This document shows positions 1 to 4,534 of a stretch of 5,236 nt of DNA, in pieces. Made by a program: the position numbers and the translations under genes. Source of the DNA: a bacterium (lineage in GTDB: Bacteria; Bdellovibrionota_C; UBA2361; OMII01); NCBI GenBank assembly GCA_017853915.1, contig JAFMIS010000207.1:1-5236 (forward strand), written 5' to 3'. The notes below the pieces were generated by a model. It was given only the letters and a program-made list of their open reading frames with translations. It had not been told where the DNA came from and searched no databases. Each line of letters opens with the position of its first letter. Position 1 is the stretch's first letter.

Positions 1-2
1 AC

Positions 3-167
3 CTCGCCATAGCGAAGCGACGGCGGGCAATCAAGGACATCATGAAGGCTCAAGGTATCCCAGACTTTCAGGCTCCTCCTCCTATTCCTAAGTTCATCGA
101 TACTGTAGAGGCTGTCGATGAGATCCCCTCCTACGACTCCTTCGAGCCGTCACCTGATGACTTCTAA
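3..167 (+). CDS. IS91/ISCR-like transposase, C-terminal tail (partial, 5' end outside window)
   Basis: Open from the window edge to the TAA at 165-167, giving 54 residues with no start in view. The segment around AIKDIMKAQGIP, followed by a proline-rich stretch (QAPPPIP) and an acidic end (SYDSFEPSPDDF), resembles the C-terminal tail that follows the zinc-finger-like CPxCG motif in IS91/ISCR rolling-circle transposases (HUH nucleases with the Y2 tyrosine pair). The catalytic part would lie upstream, outside the window. The family assignment is supported by the fragment at 5071-5236, which carries the more diagnostic residues just N-terminal to where this tail begins. From codon atc at 30 onward the sequence is identical to 1381-1518. 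The 27 bases before the repeat are in frame and could be native. The family call for this tail alone is moderate. Confidence 0.6.
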   Translation, partial: LAIAKRRRAIKDIMKAQGIPDFQAPPPIPKFIDTVEAVDEIPSYDSFEPSPDDF

Positions 168-386
168 AACCCGCTTCCTCTGAGACGGAAAGGCAGGTGT
201 GTATGTGACATGCTATTTCTCGCGACTTAGCTCAGCCTTTCCCCCTCTCTTTGGAGCCTTGAAACCAGAGCGTGGAGCTACAAACCTCTCATTTCGACCC
301 TCGCTTGACCCACTTCGGCACAATGAGGACCGGACAGCCACCACAGTTCAACTACTTATAAAAAAGCGATCGATCGTCTTAGCAAT
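28..386 (+). repeat. 359-bp direct repeat, copy 1: transposase tail plus candidate oriIS end
   Basis: Identical base for base, as read by eye, to 1379-1737 at a constant offset of 1351. It holds the last 46 codons of the transposase, its stop (165-167) and a 219-bp 3' noncoding end. The last bases contain the palindrome CGATCGATCG (367-376), which lies within a stem AAGCGA / TCG-T-CTT with one bulged T. The repeat ends 10 nt after the palindrome. A small hairpin about 10 nt from the 3' terminus is the architecture known for rolling-circle elements (IS91 oriIS, Helitron 3' ends), so I infer that 386 is the element's 3' terminus. The short ORF at 199-414 inside it is not supported as a gene. 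Confidence 0.85.
364..386 (+). other. Candidate oriIS terminal hairpin and 3' terminus (copy 1)
   Basis: A six-pair stem (364-369 with 374-380, T377 bulged) closes a TCGA loop. It is followed by a six-base tail to the point where the two repeat copies stop matching. The shape is what rolling-circle transposases nick beside. Function is inferred from position and shape only. The bases directly after it are CTAC, not the GAAC or CAAG known for IS91. Confidence 0.45.
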
Positions 387-404
387 CTACGACACAAGTA
401 GATT
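384..404 (+). other. Perfect 7-bp hairpin across the repeat/insert junction
   Basis: AATCTAC (384-390) pairs with GTAGATT (398-404) around the loop GACACAA. The first three bases belong to the 359-bp repeat and the rest to the insert, so the structure exists only at this junction. At the second copy the repeat end is followed by GAACGC and no such hairpin forms. Confidence 0.6.
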
Positions 405-407
405 CCT
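391..407 (+). repeat. 17-bp inverted repeat, left arm
   Basis: GACACAAGTAGATTCCT, exactly matched by its reverse complement at 1350-1366. The pair encloses the secreted-protein gene. It starts only 4 bp after the presumed oriIS terminus. I found no target-site duplication outside the arms (left flank CTAC, right flank AAGA), so a classical DD(E/D) cut-and-paste element is not established. Confidence 0.8.
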
Positions 408-490
408 CATGTGAAATTCTTCTAAAGTCCATCTCTTTTTAAGTCGACCTCCAGTGTGGGAACTGAAAAACTCCACCAATTTTCTTTATC

Positions 491-498
491 GAGGAAGG
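491..498 (+). promoter_or_regulatory. Ribosome binding site of the secreted Cys-rich protein gene
   Basis: GAGGAAGG sits directly before the ATG at 500, with its GAGG core 5 nt upstream. It favours the 500 start over the in-frame ATG at 533. I could not identify a convincing -35/-10 pair in 408-490. Confidence 0.7.
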
Positions 499-499
499 C

Positions 500-1282
500 A
501 TGAATTCATTTGATATCTCCTCAGTTCGCCTAATGAATTATGCAACATCGTTCTCCCTTGGGTTTTGCGCATTGATTCTATGCTCGCTGTTGCGCCCCAC
601 TCCTGAATCACTTGCTCAGATGGTGAGTGAGGAGATACCGAATACACCAACTCCGACCGTCACTGCCGCTCCAACCAACACACCGATCCTAACCCCTACA
701 AGTACTCCAGATCCCACGACACAGACATGGAACCCATCCTCATGCGTATTCAGAAGCGCAGACCAGGTTCAGTACAAGGGGAGCGTGTATAATCATTCAG
801 CCGGTTATGGGCGATGCCCGAGTAACTTCGCGGCGGTTACCACCTCTAACGGAGCTGCGTACTCTTTCATCTGCTGCCCACTACCGTCATCGGACATATT
901 AACAGGAGCCGTCACCAGCCGAACTAATAGCTGCGGCGCGAACGAATTGATGGTTGGCTCAGATTATAGTGACAAATCTACAGCTACAATCCAATGTCAG
1001 GCAATAAACACCGCGAAATACAAATTAGGCGCCGCTTCCACCTCATGCGTCTGGGGTAGCGGAGTTGCTGGATGGGCAGGGGCTGGAAATTGTGGTGCCA
1101 ACCCGCCGATTATCGGAGCAAACAATATAAACGGTTCTTTCGACTCAGTCGGCACCGATGGTTGTAGTGGAAGCCCCTTCGGACGGTTTGCGGTAGGAAG
1201 AACCTCTCCGAACTGCGGCGATCAGAAATTCGCTCAGCTGCAAGATCAAAACGGCAGTCCTGTCCTCTTGAATTATCCGTAA
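500..1282 (+). CDS. Secreted cysteine-rich repeat protein with Thr/Pro linker
   Basis: A 260-residue protein of unknown function that I infer to be exported. Residues 15-31 form a hydrophobic signal-peptide core, with a plausible signal peptidase I site after SLA-39. There is no good lipobox before C28. Residues 47-73 are a flexible Thr/Pro linker (repeated TPT, TNTP, STPDP) of the kind that spaces surface domains from the envelope. The mature part has ten cysteines (82, 106, 125, 126, 145, 166, 183, 198, 222, 239), an even number that fits disulfide bonding. Three modules of about 40-53 residues are visible, each starting C-x-[SA]-N (C106, C145, C198) with a second cysteine 19-24 residues later; C239 may start a fourth. 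The SFICCPLP motif recalls Cys-rich surface proteins of Bdellovibrio-like bacteria (from memory). It is the only gene in the 387-1378 insert and probably monocistronic. The reading frame is intact. Confidence 0.8.
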   Translation: MNSFDISSVRLMNYATSFSLGFCALILCSLLRPTPESLAQMVSEEIPNTPTPTVTAAPTNTPILTPTSTPDPTTQTWNPSSCVFRSADQVQYKGSVYNHSAGYGRCPSNFAAVTTSNGAAYSFICCPLPSSDILTGAVTSRTNSCGANELMVGSDYSDKSTATIQCQAINTAKYKLGAASTSCVWGSGVAGWAGAGNCGANPPIIGANNINGSFDSVGTDGCSGSPFGRFAVGRTSPNCGDQKFAQLQDQNGSPVLLNYP

Positions 1283-1313
1283 AGATCGTGTGCGGGCCTA
1301 TTACTCTTGCAGC

Positions 1314-1343
1314 GATCGCCTAAACTCTTCGGGCTCGGCGATC
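1314..1343 (+). terminator. Stem-loop downstream of the secreted-protein gene
   Basis: GATCGCC (1314-1320) is complementary to GGCGATC (1337-1343), a 7-bp stem with a 16-nt loop, 31 nt after the stop codon. There is no T-tract after it, so it is a weak candidate for intrinsic termination. It may instead protect the 3' end or be part of a recombination site. Confidence 0.35.
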
Positions 1344-1349
1344 AAGGAT

Positions 1350-1366
1350 AGGAATCTACTTGTGTC
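1350..1366 (-). repeat. 17-bp inverted repeat, right arm
   Basis: Exact reverse complement of 391-407. It ends 12 bp before the second copy of the 359-bp repeat begins. Read outward from the insert, the sequence beyond this arm is rich in CGTCTT-like sequence, which also occurs at 375-380 on the left side, but separated there by ten bases. Confidence 0.8.
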
Positions 1367-1380
1367 AAGACGCGCACTCA

Positions 1381-1518
1381 ATCAAGGACATCATGAAGGC
1401 TCAAGGTATCCCAGACTTTCAGGCTCCTCCTCCTATTCCTAAGTTCATCGATACTGTAGAGGCTGTCGATGAGATCCCCTCCTACGACTCCTTCGAGCCG
1501 TCACCTGATGACTTCTAA
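1381..1518 (+). pseudogene. 5'-truncated IS91-like transposase tail
   Basis: The last 46 codons of the transposase, identical to 30-167, with the stop at 1516-1518. Upstream the frame is open only back to a TAA at 1321-1323, and its residues (for example GIYLCQDAHS) do not match those before copy 1. The first ATG in frame is at 1393, inside the tail. There is no start, no catalytic domain and no ribosome binding site, so this is a remnant. Confidence 0.7.
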
Positions 1519-1714
1519 AACCCGCTTCCTCTGAGACGGAAAGGCAGGTGTGTATGTGACATGCTATTTCTCGCGACTTAGCTCAGCCTTTCCCCCTCTC
1601 TTTGGAGCCTTGAAACCAGAGCGTGGAGCTACAAACCTCTCATTTCGACCCTCGCTTGACCCACTTCGGCACAATGAGGACCGGACAGCCACCACAGTTC
1701 AACTACTTATAAAA

Positions 1715-1737
1715 AAGCGATCGATCGTCTTAGCAAT
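1715..1737 (+). other. Candidate oriIS terminal hairpin, copy 2, abutting GAAC
   Basis: The same bulged hairpin as at 364-380, followed by the same last six bases. GAAC follows immediately at 1738. In the IS91 family this is the expected context for a true oriIS insertion junction. It is therefore the better of the two junctions for defining the element's 3' end. Confidence 0.5.
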
Positions 1738-1873
1738 GAACGCCTCAAACCTCAGAATGAGTGCTGAAATCATAAGCCTCGCACAAAAGTGATAAGTCGC
1801 TACATGCGCAGAAGTAGTGCGGGGCCCAGAATATGGGTAGCGCCTTACTCACAAGTAGGTGTTCCTTTCGACG

Positions 1874-1946
1874 GCTTAACACCATCCTCTTTCGGGCGGC
1901 TTGGGGGAGCGCTCCCCAAGCCGCCCGAAAGAGGATGGAGTTGAGC
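1874..1946. repeat. 73-nt near-perfect palindrome (long hairpin or cruciform)
   Basis: The arms 1882-1910 and 1911-1938 are complementary except for one extra G in the left arm (five G against four C), centred on GAGCGCTC with essentially no loop. After a single A/A mismatch (1881/1939) pairing resumes as GCTTAAC / GTTGAGC (1874-1880 with 1940-1946, one G-T). That is about 35 pairs, very GC-rich in the middle. It lies 70 bp beyond the stop codon of the minus-strand 377-aa gene, so it may act as a transcription barrier for that gene. There is no T-tract in either direction. Confidence 0.8.
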
Positions 1947-1962
1947 TTGCGGTCATACCTGG

Positions 1963-1977
1963 GCATGCTCAGCATGC
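1963..1977. repeat. GCATGC-TCA-GCATGC mini hairpin
   Basis: Two copies of the palindrome GCATGC are separated by three bases, so they form a direct repeat and a 6-bp stem-loop at once. It lies between the 73-nt palindrome and the 3' end of the minus-strand gene, 39 bp beyond that gene's stop. It could add to the 3'-end structure of the transcript. No T-tract follows on either strand. Confidence 0.5.
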
Positions 1978-2016
1978 ACCCCCTACTTCTTCGTCAGTTG
2001 AAGCTCTCATGAAGCT

Positions 2017-3150
2017 CTAAAGGTTCCACCGATACTCTCCGTTTGGCAATGACTGCTCCCAGGTTTTCTTGGTGTCGCCAAGAAGCCAACGGACGTTGTG
2101 ACAGCACCTCTGCGTGAGATATCCGCCGAGAACCCCGAGCCCAATGAGGGCAAAGCCTCCTGCGAAAGCACCGATTACACTGCCAACTCCCATACCAAAC
2201 CAAAACGTAACTGGGCAAGTCGGAAACGCAAGGGCGGCAATCCACAGCCCCGACACTTCAGCGACTCCCGCGGCAGCCCGCGCTACAAAAAGCGGAGCCG
2301 CTAACGTCGCCCTGGCAACAGCGCCTACGGTCTCACCCCTAGAAAACCTCGCGCCTATATCGCGGAGCAACACCCCAATTGGCGAGTCAGCTAGGGTTAT
2401 GTTATCATAATTATACGGCTCTCGATAATACTCCGGCTCTCGCGAATCGCTGTCTTCCTTAATCTCTTTTCCAGCGTCGCTCATCGCTGCCCGTACCCTA
2501 ATCACGGCTAACCGCTCAAGCAGATCGGGGCGCCCCTCTCCGGAGGCAGCCAGCACCACGGGATCCGCACTCATCAATCGGTGTGCTGCCCCATAGCTAA
2601 ATTGAGACACTAACTCCAACGCTTCAATCGCTGCCTCAAGTACAGGAGCTGGCTGCCGAGACATTAAGCACTCAGCCGCAAACCAAGCACAATCGTTCGC
2701 GCGAAGAACTTGCCCTGATGCAATAATGCTCTTTAACTCGTGGAGCATCTCTTCTGAATTGTAGCGGCGGGTTATGTTCTCTAACCGAAAGGCGTCATCT
2801 TGCTGCTCAAGAATCTTTATTAGTTCGACGTCCCCAGCCCGAACCGCTGCTACTTGTTGCATGCGCTTGTGTCGCTGAATAAAGTCTCCGAGCGAAGGTC
2901 CAAATACATTCTCTAACTTTCCCTGCTCCTCAAGATGCATTGCTTGGAGAAGCGTCGCCTGTACGGCATCTTTTGGAACCTCAATTATTTCTCCATGGAA
3001 AGTTTCCCTGCCATCGCTTTTTTCAGGCATTTTAAGCGCATCTAATCCAGCGTCAGTATGCGCGGCCGGACGTGCCCCCGCGTTATCAGGGGTATTCGGC
3101 GAACCACCCTCAGTACCAGGACTTCTCATCACTACATTCATGCTTCCCAT
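2017..3150 (-). CDS. Hypothetical protein with helical middle and glycine-rich membrane C-terminus
   Basis: I do not recognise a family. The ATG whose first base is 3150 is chosen because GGAG lies 5 nt upstream; a GTG at 3168 would add six residues but has no ribosome binding site. The 377-aa product has a polar, probably disordered N-terminus (1-55, rich in G, P, A, D). A largely helical region follows (about 60-220); the stretch AAVRAGDVELIKILEQQ looks like a single ankyrin-type or HEAT-type helix pair. Next is a charged linker (225-250), then two hydrophobic segments, 275-312 and 316-344. The second is built of G-x-x-x-G and GG steps (glycine-zipper-like). A 33-residue polar tail with CC at 349-350 ends the protein. 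No signal peptide is visible, so C-terminal membrane insertion is inferred. Ankyrin-like plus membrane-inserting layouts occur in effectors and toxins, but nothing here proves such a role. Confidence 0.7.
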   Translation of the reverse strand: MGSMNVVMRSPGTEGGSPNTPDNAGARPAAHTDAGLDALKMPEKSDGRETFHGEIIEVPKDAVQATLLQAMHLEEQGKLENVFGPSLGDFIQRHKRMQQVAAVRAGDVELIKILEQQDDAFRLENITRRYNSEEMLHELKSIIASGQVLRANDCAWFAAECLMSRQPAPVLEAAIEALELVSQFSYGAAHRLMSADPVVLAASGEGRPDLLERLAVIRVRAAMSDAGKEIKEDSDSREPEYYREPYNYDNITLADSPIGVLLRDIGARFSRGETVGAVARATLAAPLFVARAAAGVAEVSGLWIAALAFPTCPVTFWFGMGVGSVIGAFAGGFALIGLGVLGGYLTQRCCHNVRWLLGDTKKTWEQSLPNGEYRWNL

Positions 3151-3155
3151 AACAA

Positions 3156-3159
3156 CTCC
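3156..3159 (-). promoter_or_regulatory. Ribosome binding site deciding the start of the 377-aa gene
   Basis: The minus strand reads GGAG-TTGTT-ATG, with the core 5 nt before the ATG at 3150. No comparable site precedes the GTG at 3168, so the shorter form is preferred. Confidence 0.65.
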
Positions 3160-3359
3160 GACATCCACTCTAAATGCTAAATCGTGACATCAATTCGACT
3201 CGCTTATCTCCTGCAGGGAGATTACGTCTCCCCGTATCCAGTAAGGTAGCAAGGTAGAAAAAGCTACTTATGGCGAGGATGGGTGTTTCGGCAAAAATGC
3301 AGAAACGTCAGATACGTAGGGGCTACGATTGTGCCGACGAGATTTCGGCAACAACTGCT

Positions 3360-3386
3360 AGGAGGATACGCTACTCGTATCCTTCT
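3360..3386 (+). other. 11-bp stem, 5-nt loop
   Basis: Eight perfect pairs, AGGATACG with CGTATCCT, close the loop CTACT. Outside them a G-T and two further pairs extend the stem to 3360 and 3386. Its 3' arm shares two bases with the left arm of the larger inverted repeat at 3385-3482, so the two structures are almost mutually exclusive neighbours, an arrangement compatible with a switch. Confidence 0.6.
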
Positions 3387-3482
3387 CTGGTACGGGGTTA
3401 CTTTCCCCGGGGTTCGTTGCACTCGCCTGCTATAATACTTTTGCATAGTTACGGCGGCGACTAAAGTGACCCCGTACCAAAG
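3385..3482. repeat. 98-bp unit bounded by 20-bp imperfect inverted repeats
   Basis: The left arm 3385-3404 and right arm 3463-3482 match at 18 of 20 positions, sharing the core GGTACGGGGT..ACTTT; one of the two mismatches is a G-T. Between them lie the perfect palindrome CCCCGGGG (3405-3412) and an extended -10 promoter. It could be a MITE-like remnant, an operator, or the stem of a structured transcript. No target duplication is seen at the edges. Confidence 0.6.
3428..3436 (+). promoter_or_regulatory. Extended -10 promoter (TGC-TATAAT)
   Basis: A perfect TATAAT at 3431-3436 is preceded by TGC, the sigma70 extended -10 motif, which can work without a good -35. TTGCAC at 3415-3420 is too close (10 nt) to serve as its -35. 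Transcription would start near 3443 and read toward the Gre-domain gene at 3514. Its position inside an inverted repeat suggests control by a DNA-binding protein or by DNA structure. Confidence 0.5.
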
Positions 3483-3513
3483 TAAGTAATGCGCCTGCGG
3501 TCCTCATGGCTCT

Positions 3514-3813
3514 ATGGCTACATGCGCTGAAAGGTGTGCGAGACCGTTGATAGGCGCTTACCCTCTTCAAGTCAAAGTCGCGCACATCCAGTTCGGCGCG
3601 ACTGTTTCGCTGCGGTACGAAGACGGCAGTGAGCGCACGTACTCGATTGTTGGCATAGATGAGGTCGACGTCTCGCGCGGCCGAATCAGCTGGCAGTCGC
3701 CGCTCGCTCGGGCGCTTCTCAAGGCACAAGAAGGGGATGTAGTCACATTTCACTCCCCAAAAGGGCTGCAGGAAGTCGAGATTATGTCGGTTGTGCATAT
3801 CTCGATTGACTAG
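3514..3813 (+). CDS. Orphan GreA/GreB C-terminal domain protein (N-terminally truncated)
   Basis: Of 99 residues, those from about 28 to 95 match the FKBP-like C-terminal domain of GreA/GreB transcript-cleavage factors: FGATVSL, an acidic strand, then IVGIDEVDVSRGRISWQSPLARALL (read in parts), EGDVV, and SPKG with a closing EVEI strand. The SPLARALL...GDVV signature is typical of GreB-type proteins, which bind RNA polymerase beside the secondary channel. The N-terminal coiled coil (about 75 residues) that carries the two acidic tip residues needed for RNA cleavage is absent. The frame is closed by a TAA at 3487-3489, only nine codons before the ATG, and the first 18 residues look like random sequence. 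No ribosome binding site is evident. It is either a decaying gene or a standalone RNAP-binding domain that could compete with intact Gre or DksA factors. Confidence 0.7.
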   Translation: MATCAERCARPLIGAYPLQVKVAHIQFGATVSLRYEDGSERTYSIVGIDEVDVSRGRISWQSPLARALLKAQEGDVVTFHSPKGLQEVEIMSVVHISID

Positions 3814-4264
3814 CCCCTAAACTCTCCAGACGCTCATCCCCGGCCCCGAGAAATTGTGCGACATCAGAAAATCCATCAACTAATTATTTCAAACGAATCT
3901 TGAGCCCGCCTCTGAGCTCCTCTCAGTCCTCTGTGGTTTCAATCCCATCTGCTTGAAGGCGAGAAACGGCGCGACATCTAAGCAACGAGCAGTTGGGGTT
4001 TAACCTCAGAGGGGAACAAGAGGAACACAGAAGAGGGGAATTGCGGACGCTGCCGGGGACTATTGCGAAATTGGAAAACCAAGCACCCCCAAGTGTAGAG
4101 CTCCGGAGCTGTAGTCGAACGTAGCCACTTCGTCTTCCCCTGACAGTCCTCTCCGACGACGGGCGAGTCTCGTCCGCATGTCTCGGCTCATGGCATCCCC
4201 TGAGTAACAGCATATCCTTGCGCGTCGTAAGCGCTTTAGTTAGCCAGCGCATGAAAGCCCGATA
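3814..4264. other. 451-bp gap with no supported gene
   Basis: I see no conserved coding signal on either strand. It contains a perfect 12-bp palindrome AGCTCCGGAGCT (4099-4110) and purine-rich GAGGGGAA/AAGAGG tracts (4009-4040). Just before the next gene, a five-codon ORF (ATG 4251, TAA 4263-4265) overlaps the following ATG as TAATG, which could couple translation. The frame of that mini-ORF is open back to 4125. Confidence 0.45.
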
Positions 4265-4489
4265 ATGCAAAACGAACCAGTGCCAGACTCAAGCTTGCAG
4301 AAGCCGCCAGCAAAGCTGAAGGAGGAGGCCCCGCTTCAGCAATCCTTCTTGAACAGCTTCTCTGGCCTCAAAACGAGGGCTGCCGAACGGGTTGAGGCGG
4401 TGCTTGGCGCCATGAACCCCGGCGAGTCTATCTTCTTCGACGCAGAGGGAACCCCTCATGCCGAGCGCTCGGCTTTTTATTGGAGATAG
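4265..4489 (+). CDS. N-terminal fragment of the FHA-like protein
   Basis: As the sequence stands, translation from ATG 4265 gives 74 residues, ending in frame at TAG after ...AFYWR. Residues 1-45 are polar and rich in K, E, Q and P (a linker or disordered head). Residues from about 46 (AVLGAMNPGESIFFDAEG) are the first strands of FHA-like repeat 1. There is no clear ribosome binding site, but the ATG overlaps the stop of a five-codon ORF as TAATG. It is unlikely to fold alone and is best read as part of the split gene. Confidence 0.4.
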   Translation: MQNEPVPDSSLQKPPAKLKEEAPLQQSFLNSFSGLKTRAAERVEAVLGAMNPGESIFFDAEGTPHAERSAFYWR

Positions 4490-4534
4490 GCGCGCCCACT
4501 TGTCACGTTTCACCGTTCAGCTGGATGTCCCACG

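Larger units (their letters stand above)
1379..1737 (+). mobile_element. 359-bp direct repeat, copy 2: solo 3' end of an IS91-like element
   Basis: Identical to 28-386 and in the same orientation. Its 5' edge falls inside the transposase coding sequence, so this is a 5'-deleted remnant that retains only the tail and the candidate oriIS end. The terminal hairpin (1715-1731) and the end at 1737 are repeated exactly. The next four bases (1738-1741) are GAAC, one of the tetranucleotides (GAAC/CAAG) next to which IS91 is known to place its oriIS end. Full identity implies that the duplication is recent or is kept homogeneous by recombination or gene conversion. The ORF at 1550-1792 inside it lacks support as a gene. 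Confidence 0.75.
1738..2016. other. Intergenic region between the IS91-like remnant and the 377-aa gene
   Basis: No gene is supported here. Besides the long palindrome it holds CACAAGTAG (1850-1858), followed two bases later by a TTCCT-containing stretch. This resembles part of the 17-bp repeat at 391-407. It also holds GCATGC-TCA-GCATGC (1963-1977), two palindromic hexamers able to pair with each other. Confidence 0.5.
3151..3513. other. Hairpin-dense intergenic region between divergent genes
   Basis: No gene is supported in these 363 bp. The region has a chain of stem-loops on the plus strand: GGGAGA/TCTCCC (3216-3221 with 3227-3232); GTTTC/GAAAC (3285-3289 with 3302-3306) enclosing a GC/GC pair; TGCCGA/TCGGCA (3332-3337 with 3345-3350), prolonged by TTG/CAA past one bulge; an 11-pair stem (3360-3370 with 3376-3386, one G-T); and a 20-bp inverted repeat around the promoter. 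Such density could mark a structured RNA or a leader. I do not recognise a known RNA class. Confidence 0.45.

Noticed and set aside
228..300. tRNA-like TAGCTCAGC and TTCGACCC in the repeat
   Set aside because: The D-arm lacks its GG-AGAGC partner and no acceptor stem or anticodon arm can be drawn.
305..362. Outward promoter in the IS end (TTGACC at 305-310, TATAAA at 357-362)
   Set aside because: The two boxes are 46 bp apart, far from 17, and neither has a suitable partner; possible but not supported.
199..414. Small ORF at 199-414 and its copy at 1550-1792
   Set aside because: It lies in the noncoding 3' end of the IS91-like repeat. The two copies end differently because they run into different flanks, composition is not protein-like, and no family is recognised.
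1283..1378. Integron attC site downstream of the secreted-protein gene
   Set aside because: A hairpin is present, but I found no RYYYAAC/GTTRRRY core pair at the unit boundaries and no integrase.
1994..2245. Minus- and plus-strand ORFs at 1994-2245, 2098-2304 and 2114-2410
   Set aside because: They overlap the C-terminal coding part of the 377-aa gene in other frames and show no independent signal.
3264..3464. 60- and 64-aa ORFs on both strands of the hairpin-rich region
   Set aside because: The two overlap antisense and cross the stem-loops; no ribosome binding site or recognisable residues.
3319..3818. tmRNA-like start (GGGGCTA...CGACGAGATTT) with a distant TAGCCCC
   Set aside because: There is no T-arm (GGTTCGAATCC) or CCA-like 3' end near the pairing segment, and the span contains the Gre-domain gene.
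3937..3968. CRISPR-repeat-like start GTTTCAATCCC and end GAAAC
   Set aside because: Only one copy in the window; no spacers or array.
3923..4270. 115-aa minus-strand ORF
   Set aside because: Rich in R, S, L and C with no domain, no ribosome binding site and overlap with the FHA gene start; more likely chance openness.
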